From Kitasatospora sp. DSM 101779 (GTDB lineage Bacteria; Actinomycetota; Actinomycetes; Streptomycetales; Streptomycetaceae): a stretch of 50,992 nt of DNA. Below, piece by piece: positions 25,899 to 33,283 of this stretch; position 1 is the stretch's first letter; the number at the start of each line of letters is the position of its first letter. The DNA lies in the NCBI RefSeq assembly GCF_025655475.1, contig NZ_JAHTIK010000001.1, forward strand, positions 7,016,530-7,067,521, in the 5' to 3' direction. A model generated the notes under the pieces. That model did no database searches, was not told the origin of the DNA, and saw nothing but the letters and a program-made list of their open reading frames with translations. The position numbers were made by a program, and so were the translations under genes.

Positions 25899-27523
25899 CG
25901 GCCCGCGCCGGCCGGCTGCCGGCCGCCCTGCTCGCCCTCGCCCTGCTCGCCGTCGCCGGCTCGGCCGCCGCGGGCTGCGTCCGCCGCTCGGACGAGGACC
26001 CCGGGCCCGTCCCGGACGTGCCCGGCGGGACGTTCACCGTCGCCCTCACCGAGCCGGACCACCTCACCCCCGGCCGTACGACCAGCAGTTACTCCCTGCA
26101 GGTACTGGAGGGGCTGTTCGACACCCCGCTCGCGCTGGACCCGGCCGACGGCCACGCGGTGCCGCTCGCCGCCGAGTCGATCAGCACCGACGACCAACGG
26201 GTGTGGACGCTGCACTTCCGGCCCGGCGCCCGCTTCCACAACGGAGAGCCGGTCACCGCGGCCAGCTACGCCGACGCCTGGAACGCGGCGGCGTACGGCC
26301 CCAACGGCTGGGAGGCCAACGGCTACTTCAGCCAGATCGACGGCTACGCCGCGCTCAACCCCGCGGACGGAGCCAAGCCCCCGACCGACCGGCTGTCCGG
26401 CCTGGAGGTGGTCGACGACAGCACCCTGAAGGTCACCCTCGGCGCGCCGTTCAGCCAGTTCCCGATGCTGCTCGCCTTCCCCGCGTTCGCGCCGCTGCCG
26501 AAGGCCGCGTTCGCCGACCCGGCCGGGTACGACCTGCACCCGGTCGGCAACGGCCCGTTCGCGATGGACGGCGACTGGCGGCACCAGCAGCGGATCGACC
26601 TGCGCCGCGCCGGGGGATACACCGGCCCGCGCCCGGCCACCGCCGACGGCGTGCACTTCCGGATCTTCACCAGCAAGGACACCGCCTTCACCGAACTGCG
26701 GGCCGGTCACGTCGACTTCATGGCCAGCGTGCCGCCCTCCCGGGCGTACGAGGCGAAGCGCACCTTCGGCAAGCGGTACTCGGTGCGGCCCAGCGGCACC
26801 ATGGACTACCTCGGCCTGCCGCTCTGGGACACCCGCTACGCCAAACCCGAGCTGCGGCAGGCCATTTCGATGGCGATCGACCGCCGGGGCATCACCCGGG
26901 CCATCTTCAACGAGGTGTTCGCGCCCGCCGACTCGCTGGTCGCCGGGATGATCCCCGGCCACCGGGCCGGTGCCTGCGGCGAGACCTGCGAGTACCGGCC
27001 GGAGCGCGCCAAGGAACTGTTCGACCGGGCCGGAGGCTTCACCGGCACCCTGGAGCTGTACTTCGCCAACTCCGACCCGACGTACGAGCAGTGGATGACC
27101 GCGGTGGCCAACGAGCTCAAGCAGAACCTCGGCATCCGCGCCATCGCCTTCCGCAAGATGTCCGGCGCCGACCTCGGCCCGATCCTCAACGGGCACAAGG
27201 CGACCGGGCCGTACCGGCAGAACTGGGTGGTCGACTACCCCAGCGTGCAGAACTACCTCGCCGGGCTGCTCGGCCCCAACAACCGTTCCGGCTGGTCCGA
27301 TCCGGCCTTCGACCGGGCGCTCGCCCTCGGCAACGCGGCGCCGACCGCCGCCGAGTCCGAGGAGCACTACCACGAGGCCGAGTCCATCGCGCTCCGGGCG
27401 CTGCCGCTGATCCCGCTCTGGAACTGGCAGGACCAGACCGCCTGGAGCAGCCGGATCGGCAACGTCCTCGTCGACCCGTACGTCGCCGGGCTGCACCTGG
27501 AGAAGGTGACCGTGCGGCACTGA
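25892..27523 (+). CDS. Oligopeptide ABC transporter substrate-binding lipoprotein (SBP family 5)
   Basis: A 543-aa family-5 extracellular solute-binding protein (Opp/Dpp type). The start GTG 25892, behind GGAGG, overlaps the preceding stop by 7 bp. The signal ends in a lipobox with Cys28 (SAAAGC). The body shows the usual blocks: GGTFTVALTEPDHLTPG, VWTLHFRPGARFHNGEPV, VGNGPFAMDG and the RQAISMAIDRRGI stretch. It binds peptides or related ligands at the cell surface and passes them to the two permeases encoded next. Nearby wall-peptide hydrolases suggest murein peptides or D-amino-acid peptides as ligand. Confidence 0.9.
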   Translation: MLTARAGRLPAALLALALLAVAGSAAAGCVRRSDEDPGPVPDVPGGTFTVALTEPDHLTPGRTTSSYSLQVLEGLFDTPLALDPADGHAVPLAAESISTDDQRVWTLHFRPGARFHNGEPVTAASYADAWNAAAYGPNGWEANGYFSQIDGYAALNPADGAKPPTDRLSGLEVVDDSTLKVTLGAPFSQFPMLLAFPAFAPLPKAAFADPAGYDLHPVGNGPFAMDGDWRHQQRIDLRRAGGYTGPRPATADGVHFRIFTSKDTAFTELRAGHVDFMASVPPSRAYEAKRTFGKRYSVRPSGTMDYLGLPLWDTRYAKPELRQAISMAIDRRGITRAIFNEVFAPADSLVAGMIPGHRAGACGETCEYRPERAKELFDRAGGFTGTLELYFANSDPTYEQWMTAVANELKQNLGIRAIAFRKMSGADLGPILNGHKATGPYRQNWVVDYPSVQNYLAGLLGPNNRSGWSDPAFDRALALGNAAPTAAESEEHYHEAESIALRALPLIPLWNWQDQTAWSSRIGNVLVDPYVAGLHLEKVTVRH

Positions 27524-27575
27524 CCGAGGCCTCTCCCACCACCGTCGCGACCACACGATCCGGGGGCGCCCGCCG

Positions 27576-28505
27576 ATGGGCCGATACATCGCCCGCCGCC
27601 TGCTGTACGCCGTTCCCGTACTGCTGGCGACCACCTTCCTCATCCACGCCATGGTGTTCGTGCTGCCCGGCGACCCGATCCAGGGCCTCGCCGGGGACCG
27701 GCCGGTGCCGGCCGCCGTCCTCGCCGAACTGCACCGCCGCTACCACCTCGACGACCCGCTCGTCGTGCAGTACGCCAAGTACCTGGGCGGCCTGCTGACC
27801 GGCGACCTCGGCCGGACCTTCACCGGCGAGCCGGTCGCCGACACCCTGGCCGGCCGCTGGCAGGTCACCCTGCGGCTCGGCCTCACCGCCTGGTTCCTGG
27901 AGACCGTCCTCGGCGTCGCGCTCGGCGTCTGGGCGGCGCTGCGCAAGGGCCGCTGGGCGGACAACGCCGTCCTGGCCGGCACCACCCTGGTGATCGCCGT
28001 GCCGGTGTACATCGTCGGCTACCTCGCCCAACTGCTGTTCGGCGTCAAGCTCGGCTGGTTCCCGGTGGCCGGCGCCGAGGACGGCTGGCCGACCGCCTAC
28101 CTGCTGCCCGGGCTGGTCCTCGCCTCCTTCGGCGTCGCCTACGTCGCCCGGCTCACCCGCGCCTCCCTGCTGGAGAACCTGCGCGCCGACTACGTGCGCA
28201 CCGCCGGCGCCAAGGGCCTGCCCCGGTGGAGGGTGGTCGTCCGGCACACCCTGCGCAACTCGCTGATCCCGGTGGTGACCTTCCTCGGCATCGAGCTGGG
28301 CTCGCTGATGGCCGGTGCCGTCGTCACCGAGTACGTGTTCAACCTGCCCGGCGTCGGCCAACAGGTCTTCCAGGCGATCCAGTTGCGCGAGGGCCCGACC
28401 GTGGTCGGCATCACCACCGCCCTGGTGCTGGTCTACTGCCTGGCCAACCTGGTCGTCGACGTCCTGTACGGCCTGCTCGACCCGAGGATCCGCCATGACC
28501 AGTAG
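27576..28505 (+). CDS. dppB: Peptide ABC transporter permease (DppB-type)
   Basis: A 309-aa integral membrane permease of the DppB/OppB group. It opens with the family signature of one N-terminal membrane helix (MGRYIARRLLYAVPVLLATTFLIHAMVF read in two parts) followed by the PGDP motif and a periplasmic loop. The cytoplasmic coupling loop is YVRTAGAKGLPRWRVVVRHTLRNSL, split here: AKGLP then HTLRNSLIPV. About six membrane segments are seen. It overlaps the next permease gene by 11 bp and should pair with it. Confidence 0.92.
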   Translation: MGRYIARRLLYAVPVLLATTFLIHAMVFVLPGDPIQGLAGDRPVPAAVLAELHRRYHLDDPLVVQYAKYLGGLLTGDLGRTFTGEPVADTLAGRWQVTLRLGLTAWFLETVLGVALGVWAALRKGRWADNAVLAGTTLVIAVPVYIVGYLAQLLFGVKLGWFPVAGAEDGWPTAYLLPGLVLASFGVAYVARLTRASLLENLRADYVRTAGAKGLPRWRVVVRHTLRNSLIPVVTFLGIELGSLMAGAVVTEYVFNLPGVGQQVFQAIQLREGPTVVGITTALVLVYCLANLVVDVLYGLLDPRIRHDQ

Positions 28506-29451
28506 CCCGCAGGCCCCCGCACCGCCGCCCGCCCCCGCCCCGGCGCCGCCCGCACCCGTCCGGGACCTCTCGCTGCCGCCGAAGCGGCGCCCCCGTCGCG
28601 GCGAGTCCCCCTCCGCCGGCGCCTGGCGGGACCTGCGCAGGCGCCCGCTCGTCCTCGCCTGCACCGGTGTGCTGCTGGTGATGGCGCTGATGGCCGCCCT
28701 CCCGGAGCCGTTCGTCGCCCTGCTCACCGACGACAGCGGCCGCTGCGAACTCGCCGACTCCCGGGTCGGCCCCAACCTGCACCACCCCTTCGGCTTCGAC
28801 CTGCAGGGCTGCGACTACCTCGGCCAGGTCGTCCGCGGCAGCCGCCCCTCGCTGGTCATCGGCCTCGCCGTCACCGCCGGCGCCCTGCTGCTCTCCCTCC
28901 TGCTCGGCATGCTGGCCGGCTTCTTCGGCGGCTGGGTGGACACCCTGCTCTCCGGCCTCACCGACGTCTTCTTCGGCCTGCCCTTCGTGCTCGGCGCCAC
29001 CGTCGTCCTGGTCGCCTTCCCCGACCACGGGCTCGGCGCGATGACCCTCGTCCTCGTCGCCCTCGGCTGGACCACCATGACCCGGGTGATGCGCGCCCAG
29101 GTCATCGGCCTCAAACAGGCCGACTACGTGCAGGCCGCCCGCTCCACCGGAGCCGGACCGCTGCGCCTGATGACCCGCCACCTGCTGCCGAACGCCGTCA
29201 CCCCGGTGGTGGTGGTCGCCATGCTGAACGTCGGAAACGTCATCTCCGGCGAGGCCACGTTGGACTTCCTCGGCGTCGGCCTGCAGTACCCTGCGGTCTC
29301 CTGGGGTCTGCAGCTCAACGCGGCCCAGGCGTACGTCCTGGACTTCCCGCACCTGCTCGCCTTCCCCGCGCTGTTCCTGTCGGCGACCGTGCTGAGCTTC
29401 ATCCTGCTCGGCGACGCCGTCCGGGACGCGTACGACCCGAAGCTGAGATGA
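28495..29451 (+). CDS. dppC: Peptide ABC transporter permease (DppC-type)
   Basis: A 318-aa permease of the DppC/OppC group. The N-terminal ~45 residues are Pro-rich and cytoplasmic, then WRDLRRRPLVLACTGVLLVM starts the membrane part. HPFGFDLQGCDYLGQVVRGSR is the family's 'H-x-x-G-T-D-x-x-G-R-D' region in a divergent form, and the coupling loop reads ARSTGAGPLRLMTRHLLPN. Five to six membrane helices are visible. It forms the channel with the DppB-type partner. No ATPase gene follows in this operon, so energy must come from ATPase subunits encoded elsewhere. Confidence 0.91.
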   Translation: MTSSPQAPAPPPAPAPAPPAPVRDLSLPPKRRPRRGESPSAGAWRDLRRRPLVLACTGVLLVMALMAALPEPFVALLTDDSGRCELADSRVGPNLHHPFGFDLQGCDYLGQVVRGSRPSLVIGLAVTAGALLLSLLLGMLAGFFGGWVDTLLSGLTDVFFGLPFVLGATVVLVAFPDHGLGAMTLVLVALGWTTMTRVMRAQVIGLKQADYVQAARSTGAGPLRLMTRHLLPNAVTPVVVVAMLNVGNVISGEATLDFLGVGLQYPAVSWGLQLNAAQAYVLDFPHLLAFPALFLSATVLSFILLGDAVRDAYDPKLR

Positions 29452-29458
29452 GGCCCGT

Positions 29459-30433
29459 ATGCCGACCCCCGACCGCCCCCGAGCGGTGCCGCAGGCCCTG
29501 CGCCCCGGCGACCGGGTCGCCGTCGCTGCCCCCGCCGGCCCGCCCGACCCCGAACTCCTCGACCGCGGCGCGGCCCTGCTCGCCTCCTGGGGACTGGAGG
29601 TGACGGTGTTGCCGCACGTCCGCGACAGCCACCTCGGCCACCTGGCCGGCCGTGACGAGGACCGCGCCGCCGACCTCACCGAGGCCTGCGCCGACCCCGG
29701 CGTGCGCGCCGTCCTCTGCGCCCGCGGCGGCTACGGCACCCAGCGGATGGTCGACCTGGTCGACTGGAAGGCGATCGCCGCCGCCGCCGAACCCGCCCTG
29801 CTGATCGGCTCCAGCGACATCACCGCCCTGCACGAGGCCTTCGCCGTCCGGCTCGGGACCAGCACCCTGCACGCCCCGATGCCCGCCACCGGCGCCCTGG
29901 TCGACAGCCCGGCCAGCGCCGACCACCTGCGCACCGTGCTCTTCCACCCCGAGCGGGTCACCGAACTGCCGCTCACCGGCGAAGTGCTGGCCCCCGGCAC
30001 CGCCCGCGGCCGGCTGGCCGGCGGCAACGCCAGCCTGCTCGCCGCCTCCGTCGGCACCCCGACCGCCCTGCCGCCGGACGGCTGCCTGCTGCTGCTGGAG
30101 GAGACCGGCGAGGAGCCGTACCGGCTCGACCGCATCCTCACCCAGCTGGTGCGCGCGGGCGTGCTCGGCCGGGCCGCCGGCATCGTGCTCGGCGACTTCA
30201 CCGACTGCGGACCGGAGGAGGAGGTCCGCGCGGTGCTCGCCGACCGGCTCGGCGGCCTCGGCATCCCGGTCGCGGCCGGCCTGCCCGCCGGGCACGGCCC
30301 GCTCCAGCTCACCGTCCCGCTCGGCACCGCCGCAGAACTCGGCGACGGCGTGCTCACCCTGCTCGAACCCCCGCTCGCCCCGCGGCCCTCCCCGGGCCGG
30401 CCGACCGCCGAGGAGGCCGCGTGCGCGTCCTGA
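29459..30433 (+). CDS. ldcA: LD-carboxypeptidase (LdcA, family S66)
   Basis: A 324-aa cytoplasmic serine peptidase of family S66. The nucleophile is Ser119 in IGSSDITAL, with Glu in LLEETGEEPYRLDR and His in LPAGHGPLQ as the other catalytic residues; CARGGYG is the conserved loop before them. It removes the terminal D-Ala from murein tetrapeptides, a step in wall recycling. It starts at ATG 29459, 7 bp after the permease gene. In Bacillus the dpp operon is likewise linked to an LdcA homologue (YkfA). Confidence 0.92.
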   Translation: MPTPDRPRAVPQALRPGDRVAVAAPAGPPDPELLDRGAALLASWGLEVTVLPHVRDSHLGHLAGRDEDRAADLTEACADPGVRAVLCARGGYGTQRMVDLVDWKAIAAAAEPALLIGSSDITALHEAFAVRLGTSTLHAPMPATGALVDSPASADHLRTVLFHPERVTELPLTGEVLAPGTARGRLAGGNASLLAASVGTPTALPPDGCLLLLEETGEEPYRLDRILTQLVRAGVLGRAAGIVLGDFTDCGPEEEVRAVLADRLGGLGIPVAAGLPAGHGPLQLTVPLGTAAELGDGVLTLLEPPLAPRPSPGRPTAEEAACAS

Positions 30434-31254
30434 TCTCCGCCGACATGGAGGGCGCCACCGGCACCACCTGGCCGGAGGACGTCGAACCGGGCGCGCCCGC
30501 CTGGCAGCGGATGCGCCGACTGCTCACCGGTGACGTCAACGCCTGCATCGCCGGCCTGTTCGCGGGCGGTGCCGAGGAGGTGCTGGTCAACGAGGCGCAC
30601 GAGACCCAGCGCAACATCCTGCTGGAGGAACTCGACCCCCGGGCCCGGCTGCTGATCGGCCGGCACAAGCCGCTCGGCATGATGCAGGGCGTCCAGGACG
30701 CCGACGCCGCGGTCCTCCTCGGCTACCACACCGGTGCCGGCGAGCGCGGCGTCCTCGCCCACACCTACCTGGGCGCCGGCCTCACCGGCTTCCGGATCGA
30801 CGGCACGGACGCCGACGAGGGCCGAATGAACGCACTGATCGCCGCCGAGCACGGCGTCCCCGTCATCCTCGTCACCGGCGACGACCTCACCTGCACCGCC
30901 GCGGCGGCCTGGGCACCCGAGGCCCGTACCGCCGCCGTCAAGGAGTGCGTCAGCAGGTACGCCGCGGTCTGCCTGCCGCCGGAGCGCAGCGCCGCGCTGA
31001 TCCGCGACCGGGCGGAGCTCGCCATGCGCGACCACCGGATGCTCGGCCGCCCCGAGCCCGTCACCGGCCCGCACCGGTTCGAGATCGACTTCCACGCCAC
31101 CCAGCAGGCCGAGGCGGTCGCAGCGGTGCCCACCGTCGAACTCGTCGGCCCGTGCACCGTCGGCTACACCGCGCCCGGCGCCACCCGCGCCGCCCGCACC
31201 TTCAAGGTCTGCACGGTGGTCGCCCGCGCGGCCGCCGAGCAGCAGTACGGATAG
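30421..31254 (+). CDS. dppA: D-aminopeptidase (DppA, family M55)
   Basis: A 277-aa cytoplasmic zinc peptidase. The family start motif is SADMEG with metal ligands Asp8 and Glu10; the VNEAHETQRN block carries the conserved His. DppA of Bacillus subtilis is a self-compartmentalising D-amino-acid-specific aminopeptidase. It starts at GTG 30421 inside the end of the LD-carboxypeptidase gene (13-bp overlap), a sign of tight coupling. With the importer it would break down peptides with N-terminal D-residues, for example D-Ala-D-Ala. Confidence 0.93.
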   Translation: MRVLISADMEGATGTTWPEDVEPGAPAWQRMRRLLTGDVNACIAGLFAGGAEEVLVNEAHETQRNILLEELDPRARLLIGRHKPLGMMQGVQDADAAVLLGYHTGAGERGVLAHTYLGAGLTGFRIDGTDADEGRMNALIAAEHGVPVILVTGDDLTCTAAAAWAPEARTAAVKECVSRYAAVCLPPERSAALIRDRAELAMRDHRMLGRPEPVTGPHRFEIDFHATQQAEAVAAVPTVELVGPCTVGYTAPGATRAARTFKVCTVVARAAAEQQYG

Positions 31255-31275
31255 GGCGTGATCGGTCATGGGCGG

Positions 31276-31312
31276 GGTCACTTCAGGGGCCCCACGCGCC
31301 CCTGAAGTGACC
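31276..31312 (+). terminator. Perfect 15-bp hairpin after DppA gene
   Basis: GGTCACTTCAGGGGC (31276-31290) and GCCCCTGAAGTGACC (31298-31312) form a perfect 15-bp stem with a 7-nt loop. It lies 22 bp past the D-aminopeptidase stop and 63 bp ahead of the M20 peptidase start. Without a T-run it may act as terminator, attenuator or mRNA end protector. Confidence 0.8.
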
Positions 31313-31374
31313 ACCCAAGCGCCTCCTGGGCCGGTACGGCCCAGAACCCGACCGTGCCCGACAGGGAGCCACCC

Positions 31375-32697
31375 GTGACCGTCACCCCGCAGGCCCTCGA
31401 CACCGACGTCGCCGTGCTCTGCCACGAGCTGCTGCGCCTCGACACCGTGAACCCCGGCGACGGCAGCGGGCCGGGCGAGCGGGCCACCGCCGAGTACGTC
31501 TCCGCCCGGCTCGCCGAGGCCGGACTCGACCCGCTGCTCACCGAGTCCGCGCCGCGCCGGGCGAACGTGCTCGCCCGGGTCGCCGGCACCGACCGCACGC
31601 TGGCGCCGCTGCTCGTCCACGGCCATCTGGACACCGTGCCCTTCGACCCCGACGACTGGACGCACCACCCGCTCTCCGGCGAACTCGCCGACGGCTGCCT
31701 GTGGGGCCGCGGCGCGGTGGACATGAAGGGCACCCTGGCGATGACGCTGGCGCTCGTCCGTGACTGGGCCCGCACCGGGCGGCGACCGCGCCGCGACCTG
31801 GTGCTCGCCTTCCTCGCCGACGAGGAGTCGACCGGCGAGTACGGCGCCCGCTTCGCGGCCGAGCGGCACCGGGAGTGGTTCGAGGGCTGCACGGAGGCGA
31901 TCGGCGAATCCGGGGGTTACTCGGTGCCGGCGGGGGAAGCGGGCGGCACGCGGCGGCTCTACCCGGTGGCGGTCGGCGAACGCTGCACCGCCTGGATGCG
32001 GCTGACCGCGACCGGCACCGCCGGGCACGGCTCCCGCGCCGGTGCGGACAACGCCGTCGCCACCCTGGTGCACGCGCTGTCCCGGCTCGCCGCGCACTCC
32101 TGGCCCGTCCGGCTCACCCCGCCGGTGGAGGCGCTGATCACCGAACTCGAGGGCGTCCTCGGCACCCGGATCGACCGGGACCGCCTGGAGGCCGAGGCGG
32201 CCCGACTCGGCCGGGCCGGTGCGCTGTTCGCCCACACCGTGCGCAACTCGGCGGTGCCGACGGTGCTGCAGGCCGGGCAGAAGGTGAACGTGGTGCCCGG
32301 CAGCGCGTCCGCCCAGGTCGACGGGCGCTTCCTGCCCGGGACCCGCGAGGAGTACCTGGAGACCGTCGAGCGACTCCTCGGGCCGGGCGTGACACGGGAG
32401 TTCATCAACCTGGAGGAGGCCGTCGCGGCCGACCACTCCGGCCCGGCGTTCGCCGCGATGGCCGCAGCCCTGCGCGCCGAGGACCCGGCCGGACATCCGG
32501 TGCCCTACCTGATGTCCGGCGGCACCGACGCCAAGACCTTCAACCGGCTGGGCATCACCTGCTACGGCTTCGCGCCCCTGCTGCTCGACCCGGAGCTCGA
32601 CTACCCGACGATGTTCCACGGCGTCGACGAACGCGTCCCCGTGGCGGGGCTCTCCTTCGGGGTGCGCGTCCTGGACCGTTTCCTCGGCGGCTACTGA
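31375..32697 (+). CDS. M20-family metallopeptidase
   Basis: A 440-aa cytoplasmic zinc peptidase of the M20/ArgE-DapE-CPG2 group. Metal-binding blocks are VHGHLDTVPF, GRGAVDMKGTLA, ADEESTGEYG and the late HGVDERVPV; HGSRAGADNA starts the dimerisation lid. I chose GTG 31375, eight bases after AGGGAG, rather than GTG 31354. It could hydrolyse dipeptides or N-acyl amino acids, which suits the peptide uptake operon upstream, but the hairpin in between may separate their expression. Distinct from the AmCP-releasing M20 enzyme at 10053. Confidence 0.86.
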   Translation: MTVTPQALDTDVAVLCHELLRLDTVNPGDGSGPGERATAEYVSARLAEAGLDPLLTESAPRRANVLARVAGTDRTLAPLLVHGHLDTVPFDPDDWTHHPLSGELADGCLWGRGAVDMKGTLAMTLALVRDWARTGRRPRRDLVLAFLADEESTGEYGARFAAERHREWFEGCTEAIGESGGYSVPAGEAGGTRRLYPVAVGERCTAWMRLTATGTAGHGSRAGADNAVATLVHALSRLAAHSWPVRLTPPVEALITELEGVLGTRIDRDRLEAEAARLGRAGALFAHTVRNSAVPTVLQAGQKVNVVPGSASAQVDGRFLPGTREEYLETVERLLGPGVTREFINLEEAVAADHSGPAFAAMAAALRAEDPAGHPVPYLMSGGTDAKTFNRLGITCYGFAPLLLDPELDYPTMFHGVDERVPVAGLSFGVRVLDRFLGGY

Positions 32698-32770
32698 GAC
32701 ACCGTCACTCACGACAGGCTCTGCCCGTCAACCTGCGCACACCCACCGGTGATTGAGCAGACACCGCTGT

Positions 32771-32776
32771 TATGGT
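32771..32776 (+). promoter_or_regulatory. Candidate -10 box for a leaderless mRNA
   Basis: TATGGT fits the actinobacterial TANNNT -10 pattern and lies six bases ahead of the ATG at 32783. No ribosome-binding sequence precedes that ATG. Together these suggest transcription starts at or beside the start codon. Confidence 0.45.
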
Positions 32777-32782
32777 GGCCGA

Positions 32783-33217
32783 ATGGCATCGGTGAGGCAG
32801 GTCCAGGTCACGTTCGACTGCGCAGAACCCGAGCGGGTCGCCCGCTTCTGGTGCGAGGTGCTGGGGTACGTCGTCCCGCAGCCCCCGAAGGGGTTCGACA
32901 GCTGGGACGAGTTCGACCGCTCGCTGCCGCCCGCGGACCGGGGTGCCTGGTCCGCATGCGCAGATCCGGCGGGTGTCGGCCCGCGACTGTATTTCCAGCG
33001 CGTTCCCGAGGGCAAGGTCGTCAAGAACCGGGTGCACCTCGACGTGCGGGTCGGCACCGGCCTCGTGGGTGAGGAGCGGCTGGCCGTGCTCGAGGCCGAG
33101 TGCGCACGGCTGGTCGCACTCGGCGCGGTACGGGTGCGACTGCTGACGGCCGACGAGGACAACGAGTCGTGCATGGTGATGCAGGACGTCGAGGGCAACG
33201 AGTTCTGTCTCGACTGA
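32783..33217 (+). CDS. VOC-superfamily (glyoxalase-like) protein
   Basis: A 144-aa protein of the glyoxalase-like VOC group found widely in actinomycetes. VQVTFDCAEPERVARFWCEVLGY is the typical first beta-alpha unit (read in two halves: VQVTFDCAEPERVARFW, CEVLGY), and CMVMQDVEGNEFCLD is the closing strand with the metal-side Glu. VKNRVHLDVRVG opens the second half. Members bind metals and small ligands; the function of this branch is not known. The stop at 33217 is convergent with the rifamycin phosphotransferase gene. Confidence 0.82.
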   Translation: MASVRQVQVTFDCAEPERVARFWCEVLGYVVPQPPKGFDSWDEFDRSLPPADRGAWSACADPAGVGPRLYFQRVPEGKVVKNRVHLDVRVGTGLVGEERLAVLEAECARLVALGAVRVRLLTADEDNESCMVMQDVEGNEFCLD

Positions 33218-33283
33218 GCACCCTGCGGGTCGGCACGGTGGGCCCCGTCTCCCCCGGGACGGGCCTTCCCCGGTCCGCGGCGG

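Noticed and set aside
33241..33265. A terminator between the VOC and rph genes
   Set aside because: The arms pair only with a bulge (GGCCCCGTC against GACGGGCC), which is too weak to list.
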